64,000 nt of DNA from Acetobacterium paludosum (GTDB taxonomy: Bacteria; Bacillota; Clostridia; Eubacteriales; Eubacteriaceae): the NCBI RefSeq assembly GCF_008086595.1, contig NZ_RXYA01000001.1, positions 338,627 to 402,626 on the forward strand, given 5' to 3'. The notes beneath the pieces are model-generated. The model ran no database searches, was not told the DNA's origin, and worked only from the letters and a program-made list of their open reading frames with translations. A program made the translations under genes and the position numbers. Shown piece after piece: positions 8,851 to 16,585 of this stretch; within the stretch, counting starts at the first letter, position 1, and each line of letters begins with the position of its first letter.

Positions 8851-9498
8851 ATGGAAATTACTTTACGGGATGAAGCCGCAATTGAAGAAAAAAGAAAAGA
8901 TAAAATTCCTTATGAACATTACAAGTCTTTATTAAAAGACCAGGATCCCCAGAATGTTTCAAAATTAAGTACCTGTCCGTATGATGAAGCAACAAGTTCC
9001 TTTTTAGTCACCGTGATGGGCGCACCATACAAGGTGACCTTTCCACAGGGGGATGTCACTGATTCAGAAGGACACGACTTTGACAATTACAAACTAAAAA
9101 CCATGATTCTGAGATATTTAATCAATGCGAAAGGGATTTCCTCAACCGGAGAAAACATTGCTTATCGCGATGTTTCCGGCGGAAATGTGTATTTTGCATG
9201 TTTTGAAGGGCGCTGCCTGAAACGGTTTGCCTTCACTTTTAATTACAACATTGAAGGTTTGAAAAAAGCCATGGCCTTTTTAGGTGCAGAACCACAAAAG
9301 AATGGCGATTTTTCATGGCGATTCGAGGTCATTAATAATATGTTCATGACAGCGATCCTGTGGCTGGGTGATGATGAATTTCCGCCAGAGGCGCAGATTT
9401 TGTTTGATGCTAATTTCCCATCGGCTTTCAGTGCTGAGGATATGGCAGTAATGGGAGATATATTCATCCCAATTTTGAAAGATTTAAGTAAGAAATAA
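8851..9498 (+). CDS. DUF3786 protein, orf1 of the acs cluster
   Basis: 215 residues, ribosome-binding site AGGAG. The protein has the DUF3786 pattern: a beta-rich N-terminus with VTVMGAPYKVTFPQGDV, then LRYLINAKG, and the conserved WLGDDEFPPEAQILFDANF near residue 169. The function of the family is unknown; it occurs with CODH/ACS genes and other corrinoid or C1 loci. Its last base is the first base of the next gene's ATG, so the pair is translationally coupled. A third, more distant copy is at 47687 on the minus strand. Confidence 0.8.
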   Translation: MEITLRDEAAIEEKRKDKIPYEHYKSLLKDQDPQNVSKLSTCPYDEATSSFLVTVMGAPYKVTFPQGDVTDSEGHDFDNYKLKTMILRYLINAKGISSTGENIAYRDVSGGNVYFACFEGRCLKRFAFTFNYNIEGLKKAMAFLGAEPQKNGDFSWRFEVINNMFMTAILWLGDDEFPPEAQILFDANFPSAFSAEDMAVMGDIFIPILKDLSKK

Positions 9499-10145
9499 TG
9501 AAACAATCAAAAATACAGAAAATCGATCCTCATTTTTCTGAAAGTAGCTATTTTGTAAGTCGGGATTTGTTTAAAAATCATGACCCTTTTGAAATGAGCG
9601 AAAAATCCCGATGCAGTTTTGATCAGAAAAGTGGGACCTTCGAGATAGCAGTACTGGGAGAAAAGTATATTGTTCATTATCCCAGCGGCGAGGTCTGCAA
9701 TGCCCAGGAAGAAAATTTTGACAACTATTCGGTAAAAATCATTATTCTTCGATATTTAATGAATGCCAAAGGAAAAGAAAATGAAGATGAGCTAATCAGC
9801 TTTAAAGAATTTCCTGACGGCCCCCTATACTATTCTAATTTTTATAAACGTTGTATTCAGGTTTTCGCGAACATTGGCAACGAAATGCCGGATGAACTTA
9901 AAAAATATATGAACGCCATCAACGGGATCCCCTTAGGAAAAGGGGATTTATCCTGGCAGTTCACAGTCATGCCGGGAGTAACGGCGGCCGGCATCCTCTG
10001 GTTTGGTGACGATGAGTTTGAAGCAGAGGCGCAGATATTATTTGACAAAAGTTTAACAAAGGTCTTTAATATTAAAGACTTAGCAATTTTAGGAGACGTT
10101 TTGATCATTTCATTGAAAACCTTTACTTTCTCTTTAGAAAAATAA
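9498..10145 (+). CDS. DUF3786 protein, orf2 of the acs cluster
   Basis: 215 residues, same length and family as the preceding gene and starting on its stop codon (TAATG). Shared landmarks are IAVLGEKYIVHYPSGEV, LRYLMNAKG and WFGDDEFEAEAQILFDKS. The two copies differ over most other positions, so this is an old tandem duplication that may act as a heterodimer. The gene order acsV-orf1-orf2-acsD is that described for A. woodii. Function unknown; a role in corrinoid protein or CODH/ACS maturation is inferred from context only. Confidence 0.8.
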   Translation: MKQSKIQKIDPHFSESSYFVSRDLFKNHDPFEMSEKSRCSFDQKSGTFEIAVLGEKYIVHYPSGEVCNAQEENFDNYSVKIIILRYLMNAKGKENEDELISFKEFPDGPLYYSNFYKRCIQVFANIGNEMPDELKKYMNAINGIPLGKGDLSWQFTVMPGVTAAGILWFGDDEFEAEAQILFDKSLTKVFNIKDLAILGDVLIISLKTFTFSLEK

Positions 10146-10164
10146 AAAAATATTCGAAAATTAA

Positions 10165-10226
10165 TTGACAAACTTTTAACTAATATAGTACAATCTGTGT
10201 ATACTTATATATACAGGTCAATATCT
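10165..10226 (+). promoter_or_regulatory. Promoter of acsD with the shared start-site element
   Basis: TTGACA at 10165-10170 and TACAAT at 10189-10194, spacing 18. The predicted start lies at about 10201, inside the 30-base element 10197-10226 that resembles 5911-5940. Within it TGTATA-6-TATACA (10198-10215) is an inverted repeat, as expected for a dimeric repressor site. This internal promoter explains why acsD-acsC-acsE can be expressed at a higher level than the maturation genes upstream. Confidence 0.65.
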
Positions 10227-10321
10227 GTAAAAATATGTAATGGTTTTATTTTGGTTTTAAAGTGTCGAGCTTTGAAATAAATATTTTGAAAAAAGGTAAC
10301 AGGTTAGGAGGAAACAAACAA

Positions 10322-11257
10322 ATGCCATACAAAAGAACAGAACAAAAATTCAATGGCAAGATCAACGTATGTGAGATAGGTGCTGGAGATGCAGCTATAA
10401 GCATAGGTGGAGAAAAAACATTACCATTTTTAGGTGATGAAGGATTCAAAACCGCAGTTGGAATAGCAATTTCAGATGCCCCAGAAGATTGGGCTGATTG
10501 CTTCAAAACTATTTACGGTGATGATCTTAAAAACCCAGCAGCTTTCGCAAAGGCTGCAGTAGAAAAATCAGGTGCTGATTTCATACTGGTTAAACTTGCT
10601 AGCGCAGATCCAAACGGTGCTGACAATTCAGTAGAAAATTGTGTTGCTACAGCAGTAGCTGTAGAAGCTGCAGTTAAAGTGCCAGTCGTTATTGAAGGAT
10701 GCAAAAACGCAGAAAAAGATGCTAAGTTATTGGAAGCAGTAGCAAAAGCTCTGGAAAACAAAAATGTTGTTTTATTCTCTGCAGTAGAAGATAATTACAA
10801 AACAATCGGTGCTGCCGGAGCAATGGCTTACGGACAGAAAGTATCTGCCGAATCTGCAGTTGATATTAACCTTGCAAAACAATTAAATATTCTATTGACA
10901 CAACTTGGTGTTAAAAGTCAAGATATCGTTATGGATGTTGGTTCAGCAGCTGCCGGTTACGGTTTTGAATATGTTGCTTCAACCATGGATCGTATTCGCT
11001 TAGCAGGCCTTGGTCAAAATGATGAAAGCTTACAAATGCCAATTATAACAGACGTTTCTAGTGATTCCTGGAGTGTAAAAGAATCTGTATTTACAGAAGC
11101 TGAAGCACCAGAATGGGGTAGCTTAGAAGCCCGTGGTATTGGCATGGAAGTTACAACAGCAGCAGCATGTGTTGTTGGCGGATCAAACGCTATCATCGTA
11201 AGACATCCAGAATCAGCTAAAACAATCAAAAGCATGATTGCTGGACTAATAGGTTAA
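10322..11257 (+). CDS. acsD: Corrinoid iron-sulfur protein, small subunit
   Basis: 311 residues when started at the ATG at 10322, which follows TTAGGAGGA by 9 bases; the in-frame ATG at 10262 has no such site. The sequence begins MPYKRTEQKFNGKINV and is a TIM-barrel protein with EYVASTMDRIRLAGLGQND and the end segment AAACVVGGSNAIIVRHPESAKT, as in AcsD/CdhD small subunits. With AcsC it carries the corrinoid that takes the methyl group from methyl-tetrahydrofolate and hands it to acetyl-CoA synthase. Codon use is strongly biased to AT-ending codons, fitting very high expression. Confidence 0.95.
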   Translation: MPYKRTEQKFNGKINVCEIGAGDAAISIGGEKTLPFLGDEGFKTAVGIAISDAPEDWADCFKTIYGDDLKNPAAFAKAAVEKSGADFILVKLASADPNGADNSVENCVATAVAVEAAVKVPVVIEGCKNAEKDAKLLEAVAKALENKNVVLFSAVEDNYKTIGAAGAMAYGQKVSAESAVDINLAKQLNILLTQLGVKSQDIVMDVGSAAAGYGFEYVASTMDRIRLAGLGQNDESLQMPIITDVSSDSWSVKESVFTEAEAPEWGSLEARGIGMEVTTAAACVVGGSNAIIVRHPESAKTIKSMIAGLIG

Positions 11258-11276
11258 GAAAGGAAGGCGAATACAA

Positions 11277-12617
11277 ATGGCAGTTAAAGGTTTAGATATT
11301 TTCAAACTCACTCCAAAGTCAAATTGTAAAGAGTGCGGATTCCCAACATGTATGGCTTTCTCAATGAAAGCAGCAACTGGTGCTGTTCCCATCGAAAAAT
11401 GTCCACATATTTCAGATGAATCAAAAGAATTATTATCAGAAGCAACAGCTCCTCCGATGAAAACAATTAAAGTTGGATCTGGCGATGCTGAAAGAGTTCT
11501 TGGTGGCGAAACAGTATTATTCAGACATGAAAAAACTTTAGTAAGTAAAAACTTATTCGCAATTGAATTATCAGATGCAATGAGTGATGCTGAAGTAGCA
11601 GCAGCTTGTGATAAGCTTAAAAAAGTTAACTATGACCGTATTGGCGAAATGATGTTCGTTGAAATTGTTGGCGTTCGTTTTGCAGCTGATCAGGCTAAAT
11701 TTGTTGCATTAGTTAAAAAAGTTACTGAATGCGGCAAAATTCCAATGATCATTACAACTGATGCTGAAGCAGCAAAAGCAGCAGTTGCAGTTGCTGGTGC
11801 CGGCGCAATCATTATGGGAGCAACCAAAGATAACGCCGCAGCAATGGTAGAAGTTGCCAAAGCAGCAGATGCTGTTCTTGGTGTTTCTGCAGACAGCATT
11901 GACGCATTACATGATTTAGTAGAATCAATCGAAAAACTAGGATACAAGAAACTTGTATTAAATGTTGGCGAAACTTCTATTAAAGAAGCATATGCAAATG
12001 CAGTAGATATTCGAACAGCTGCTATTAAAGGCAGTGACCGTACCTTCGGATATCCTTCAGTTGTATTTACAAATAAACTTGCACCTGGCGATATCAACAT
12101 GCAAATTGCATTGGCTTCAGCTTTCGTTCTTCGTTACGGTTCAATCATCGTTATGGAAGAAATGGACTTTAATGCAGCATTGCCACTGTTTGGTTTAAGA
12201 CAAAACATCTTTACAGATCCTCAAAAACCAATGCGTGTTGAACCTAAGATTTATGAATTCAATAAACCAACCGGCAAAGATCCAGTACTTGTTACTGTTG
12301 ATTTCGCTTTAACATACTTTGTTGTTGCTGGCGAAATTGAACGTTCAAAAGTACCTGCATACTTAGCTATCCCAGATGCTGGTGGTTACTCAGTACTAAC
12401 TTCTTGGGCTGCTGGTAAATTCGGTTCTACCGTAATTGCTAACTTTGTTAAAGAAAACAATATTGCAGACCTTACAACATCACGTAAGTTAATCTTACCT
12501 GGTAAAGTTGCCGTACTTCAAGGTGATTTAGCTGAATTATTACCTGAATGGGAAATAGTTGTTGGACCAACCGAAGCAATGCAAATACCTAAGTTCTTAA
12601 GAGACTTACAAGCATAA
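11277..12617 (+). CDS. acsC: Corrinoid iron-sulfur protein, large subunit
   Basis: 446 residues. Residues 1-55 form the 4Fe-4S domain with C17, C20, C25 and C42 (CKECGFPTC), followed by a TIM-barrel domain and a C-terminal corrinoid-binding domain from about residue 325 (LVTVDFALTYFVVAGEIERS and DAGGYSVLTSWAAGKF). The corrinoid sits between this subunit and AcsD. The gene follows acsD after 19 bases behind GGAAGG. Like acsD it shows highly biased codons and many alanine repeats. Confidence 0.96.
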   Translation: MAVKGLDIFKLTPKSNCKECGFPTCMAFSMKAATGAVPIEKCPHISDESKELLSEATAPPMKTIKVGSGDAERVLGGETVLFRHEKTLVSKNLFAIELSDAMSDAEVAAACDKLKKVNYDRIGEMMFVEIVGVRFAADQAKFVALVKKVTECGKIPMIITTDAEAAKAAVAVAGAGAIIMGATKDNAAAMVEVAKAADAVLGVSADSIDALHDLVESIEKLGYKKLVLNVGETSIKEAYANAVDIRTAAIKGSDRTFGYPSVVFTNKLAPGDINMQIALASAFVLRYGSIIVMEEMDFNAALPLFGLRQNIFTDPQKPMRVEPKIYEFNKPTGKDPVLVTVDFALTYFVVAGEIERSKVPAYLAIPDAGGYSVLTSWAAGKFGSTVIANFVKENNIADLTTSRKLILPGKVAVLQGDLAELLPEWEIVVGPTEAMQIPKFLRDLQA

Positions 12618-12686
12618 TATCCAATCTGTGTCCGGGATTTCCCCGGGCACACCTATAAATATTTTTTAATTTGAAAGGGGAACAAT

Positions 12687-13472
12687 ATGTCAAAATTCAT
12701 GGTTATTGGTGAAAGAATTCACTGTATATCTCCAGCAATTCGACAGGCATTTGCAGATAGAAATCCTGATCCAATTCTTTTGAGAGCCAAAGAACAATTA
12801 ACAGCTGGTGCAGACTATTTAGATTTAAATATCGGACCTGCTGAAAGAGACGGCGAAGATTTAATGCAATGGGGTGTCAAATTACTCCAGGAAAACTTCG
12901 ACAATGTGCCTTTAGCACTTGATACTGCAAATATGAAAGCTATTGAAGCTGGAATTAAAGTTTACAACCGCGCAAAAGGAAAACCAATCGTTAACTCTGC
13001 AGATGCAGGCGATCGAATTGGATATCTTGACTTAGCAGCTGCTAATGATGCTATGTGTATCGCTTTATGTTCAAAAGAAGGCGTTCCAGCAGATAATGAC
13101 GAACGTATTATGTATTGTTCTGAATTATTAGAACGTGGTATGGAACATGGCATGGAACCAACAGATATGTTATTTGACCCACTTTTCATCGTTATCAAAG
13201 GAATGCAGGATAAATTAATGGATGTTCTTGAAGCAATCCAGATGATTACTGACATGGGCTTGTTAACAACGGGTGGATTAAGCAACGTTTCCAACGGTGC
13301 GCCAAAACATATTCGTCCATTATTAGACTCTGCAACGATAGCAATGGCTATGCAATGTGGATTTAGTTCTGCAATCGTTAATCCTTGTGATAGAAGATTA
13401 ATGGAAACTGTTGTAGCTTGTGATATTATCAAAAATAATATTCTTTATGCTGATTCAGTATTAGAGTTCTAA
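12687..13472 (+). CDS. acsE: Methyltetrahydrofolate:corrinoid iron-sulfur protein methyltransferase
   Basis: 261 residues with the pterin-binding TIM barrel of the MeTr/dihydropteroate synthase superfamily: VIGERIHCISPAIRQA at the start, YLDLNIGPAERDGEDLMQW near residue 46, and GGLSNVSNGAP near residue 192. It moves the methyl group of the methyl branch from CH3-H4folate to Co(I) of AcsCD, the junction of the two branches of the pathway. A GAAAGGGG site precedes the start. The message then runs into a structured 350-base gap before acsA. Confidence 0.96.
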   Translation: MSKFMVIGERIHCISPAIRQAFADRNPDPILLRAKEQLTAGADYLDLNIGPAERDGEDLMQWGVKLLQENFDNVPLALDTANMKAIEAGIKVYNRAKGKPIVNSADAGDRIGYLDLAAANDAMCIALCSKEGVPADNDERIMYCSELLERGMEHGMEPTDMLFDPLFIVIKGMQDKLMDVLEAIQMITDMGLLTTGGLSNVSNGAPKHIRPLLDSATIAMAMQCGFSSAIVNPCDRRLMETVVACDIIKNNILYADSVLEF

Positions 13473-13822
13473 GATACCTTTATAAATAAATAAAAGGTAT
13501 TTAAAAATAATCGAACAAGCTATTTTATATAGATATAGTGCTCGACTTTTTAGATACCTTTTTAAAAAAAAGCAATAGGTATTTGAAAATACTCAAAAAA
13601 GCCCCTGATTTATGTTCGTCACTTGCAGCACAAGAAACAAATGAACATTCAGGAGCAAAACAATAATGTATAATGTATCGATTGCCTACATTGTATAACA
13701 TTTAACAATGTTTGTAAAGAACATTTTTTATTAAATGCGTACTTTTTTACAAATGCTTAAATAAATATTGTATAAAAAGGTATTGAGATATAAATTATAA
13801 AATTTAGAGAGGTAGAAAAAAT
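13473..13822 (+). other. Structured intergenic region between acsE and acsA
   Basis: 350 bases without a gene. Two similar units, 13470-13510 and 13552-13592, each contain GATACCTTT and AAAGGTATTT or ATAGGTATTT arms and can fold into weak hairpins. A third, longer structure pairs CCCCTGA near 13602 and ATGTTCGT with AATGAACATTCAGGAGC near 13655. The end (13700-13822) is very AT-rich and probably contains a promoter for acsA, though I cannot fix its boxes. Together they look like a processing or attenuation zone that sets CODH level apart from the corrinoid protein level. Confidence 0.5.
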
Positions 13823-15721
13823 ATGAGTAATGAATATTTGAAATTTGATCAGACGGCTGAAGCCCTACTCGCGAAAGCTAAAAGAGATGGCGCAGAAACT
13901 ATGTGGGATCGTAAAGCCGCACAGAAAACTCAATGTGGTTTTGGAGAAGCAGGAGTATGTTGCCGGATTTGTGCAATGGGACCTTGCCGTGTAAGCCCAG
14001 TACCTGGAAAAGGCGCTGAAAGAGGTATTTGCGGAGCAAATGCTGATACAATCGTAGCAAGAAACTTTGCTAGAATGGTAGCCGGCGGAACATCTGCCCA
14101 TTCCGATCATGCCCGTGATATTGTTCATGCGATGCATGCAGCAAAAGCTGAGGGTCCTTTTAAAATCAGAGATGAAGCAAAATTACGAAGAATCTCTGCA
14201 GAATGGGGCATTGCCGATGCAGACACCAAAGAAACCTATGCTTTGGCTCACGAATTGTCTGAAATGGCATTGGGAGAATTCGGTAAACCTTTTGGAACAC
14301 AACGTTTCTTAAAAAGAGCACCACAAGCGCGACAGGATATTTGGAAAAGAGAAAATATCGAACCAAGAGCCATTGATATGGAAGTAACCACATTAATGCA
14401 CTCGACTCATATCGGATGTGCTTCAGACTATGAAAGTCTTTTCAGAAGAGGCATGAGAACGGGTATGTCAGATGGTTGGGGCGGATCGATGATCGGAACC
14501 GAATTCTCTGATATTATGTACGGAACACCTTCAGCACAAGCGTCATCTTCAAACTTAGGCGTTATCGATAAAGACCAGGTCAATATTCTGATTCATGGCC
14601 ATGATCCCAATCTTGCCGAAATGATTGTTTTGGCTGCTGAAAATCCTGAAATGATTGAATTGGCAAAAGCTAAAGGTGCTAAAGGCATTAACATCGTTGG
14701 TATGTGCTGTACAGGTAATGAAATGACCATGAGACATGGCATCAAAATTGCCGGTAATTTCTACCAACAGGAACTGTGCATCATTACCGGTGCGATTGAA
14801 GCGGCTGTCGTAGATGTTCAATGTATTTTCCCAGCACTTCCTGCACTGGCTAAAAAATATCATACGCGTTTTATCAGTACTTCTGAAAAAGCAAAGATCT
14901 CTGGAGATATGTTCATTCAATTCTCTGAAGCAACCGGTTTGGAAAATGCCAATGAAATCGTAAAAATTGCCGTTGAAAATTTTGTAAACAGAGATGCTTC
15001 CAAAGTTGAAATTCCTGATCTTAAATCAGACACAATGGTTGGATACTCTGTTGAAGCGATTATCGATCATTTGGATAAAGTAGTAAACACAAACACTTCT
15101 GACCCAATGGGAACCGTTAAACCACTAACCGATGTTATCTATGCCGGCGTTATTCGTGGGGCGGCTGGTGTTGTTGGTTGCAACAACCCTAAAGTTGAAC
15201 ATGATTATGCTCATGTAACAATTATCAAAGAACTGATCAAACGTGACGTCATCTGTGTCGTTACCGGTTGTGCCGCTCAGGCTGCTGCAAAAGCTGGCTT
15301 ATTACAGTTGGAAGCTAAAGAATTGTGCGGTCGTGGCTTGAAAGAAGTATGCGAACGTGTCAATATTCCGCCAGTTCTTCATATGGGATCTTGCGTTGAT
15401 ATCAGCCGTATCCTTCACTTAGTAAACTTATGTGCTGACGTAAAAGGTATCGATCCTGCATTATTACCAGTTGTTGGTATTGCACCAGAATGGATGTCAG
15501 AAAAAGCCGTATCAATTGCTAACTACGTTGTTGGTTCTGGTATTAATACTTACCTTGGCGTCATTCCACAAGTTTTAGGAAGTCCTAACTTCACAAAATT
15601 ATTGACCGAAGATTGTCAGGAATTCCTGGGCGCTCACTTCGTATTTGAAAAAGATCCGCTGGTTACAGTTGATAAAATCATGGTCGATTTAGAAGATAAA
15701 CGAACAGCATTAGGTATCTAA
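13823..15721 (+). CDS. acsA: Carbon monoxide dehydrogenase catalytic subunit
   Basis: 632 residues, normal length for bifunctional CODH. C38, C46, C47, C50, C55 and C70 at the N-terminus supply the B and D 4Fe-4S clusters. C-cluster ligands are visible in order: ILIHGHD (His), GMCCTGNEM, DVQCIFPAL, GVVGCNNPK, VTGCAAQAA and HMGSCVDISRI (Cys). The enzyme reduces CO2 to CO with ferredoxin electrons and passes CO through the tunnel to acetyl-CoA synthase. A GAGAGG site precedes the start; cooC for its nickel loading follows after 27 bases. Confidence 0.97.
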   Translation: MSNEYLKFDQTAEALLAKAKRDGAETMWDRKAAQKTQCGFGEAGVCCRICAMGPCRVSPVPGKGAERGICGANADTIVARNFARMVAGGTSAHSDHARDIVHAMHAAKAEGPFKIRDEAKLRRISAEWGIADADTKETYALAHELSEMALGEFGKPFGTQRFLKRAPQARQDIWKRENIEPRAIDMEVTTLMHSTHIGCASDYESLFRRGMRTGMSDGWGGSMIGTEFSDIMYGTPSAQASSSNLGVIDKDQVNILIHGHDPNLAEMIVLAAENPEMIELAKAKGAKGINIVGMCCTGNEMTMRHGIKIAGNFYQQELCIITGAIEAAVVDVQCIFPALPALAKKYHTRFISTSEKAKISGDMFIQFSEATGLENANEIVKIAVENFVNRDASKVEIPDLKSDTMVGYSVEAIIDHLDKVVNTNTSDPMGTVKPLTDVIYAGVIRGAAGVVGCNNPKVEHDYAHVTIIKELIKRDVICVVTGCAAQAAAKAGLLQLEAKELCGRGLKEVCERVNIPPVLHMGSCVDISRILHLVNLCADVKGIDPALLPVVGIAPEWMSEKAVSIANYVVGSGINTYLGVIPQVLGSPNFTKLLTEDCQEFLGAHFVFEKDPLVTVDKIMVDLEDKRTALGI

Positions 15722-15748
15722 TTTATAAAAGATAGACAGGTGATATAA

Positions 15749-16534
15749 ATGAAAATTGCAATAACAGGAAAAGGCGGGGTTGGAAAAACAACCATCGCAG
15801 CGAGTTTAAGCCGATATTTTGCCGAAGCAGGATTTAACGTATTAACTGTTGATGCAGATCCAGATGCAAATCTCGGGCTTGCTCTGGGCATGAGCGAAGA
15901 GATGATTGCCAGCATTGTGCCGATTTCCGAGATGAAAGATCTTGTCGAAGAACGGACCGCTGCCAATACAGGATCTTTTGGTTCAATGTTTAGAATGAAC
16001 CCTGAGGTTGCCGATATTCCAGCGCGTTATGCTAAAGAATTTAATGGCGTTAAGCTTTTAACGATGGGAACGGTTGATACCGGAGGTTCTGGTTGCGTCT
16101 GTCCTGAACACGTTTTGTTAAAAACGCTGATGAATCATTTGGTACTTTATCAAAAAGACGTGGTTGTTATGGATATGGAAGCCGGAATTGAGCATTTGGG
16201 GAGAGGAACGGCCGGAGCAGTCGACGCATTTATTGTTGTTGTTGAACCGGGAGTTCGCAGTATTCAAACCTATCATAAAGTTAAATCCATGGCGATGGAT
16301 ATTGGTGTCAAGCAAGTTTATGTTATTGGAAATAAAATCCGGAATGACGGAGATATTGCCTTTCTTACAGAAAAAATCGGAGCAGAAAACATTGTTGGTT
16401 TTTTAAACTATCGTGATGAAATCTCCGAATCAGACAGAAACAATAAATCACCCTATGACGATCCAGTCATGAAGACTGACATTGCTGCTCTTGGCAAAAG
16501 AATTCAAGAGATCGTACAGGAAAAAAAGAAATAG
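15749..16534 (+). CDS. cooC: CooC-type nickel-insertion ATPase (second copy)
   Basis: 261 residues, MinD-like. P-loop GKGGVGKTT at 7-15 and C116-V-C118 (GSGCVCPEH), the nickel-binding CxC of CooC dimers. It is placed between acsA and acsB, the usual position of the CODH/ACS nickel chaperone (AcsF/CooC2), and is more similar to the island protein at 50991 (GGGCICPEN) than to the first cooC at 6034. The binding site CAGGTG lies 8 bases upstream. It is expected to charge the CODH C-cluster, the ACS A-cluster, or both. Confidence 0.93.
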   Translation: MKIAITGKGGVGKTTIAASLSRYFAEAGFNVLTVDADPDANLGLALGMSEEMIASIVPISEMKDLVEERTAANTGSFGSMFRMNPEVADIPARYAKEFNGVKLLTMGTVDTGGSGCVCPEHVLLKTLMNHLVLYQKDVVVMDMEAGIEHLGRGTAGAVDAFIVVVEPGVRSIQTYHKVKSMAMDIGVKQVYVIGNKIRNDGDIAFLTEKIGAENIVGFLNYRDEISESDRNNKSPYDDPVMKTDIAALGKRIQEIVQEKKK

Positions 16535-16585
16535 AGTTACAAAAATCTTATATTAATTGAACCAATTTAAGGAGGAAAAGTCCAT

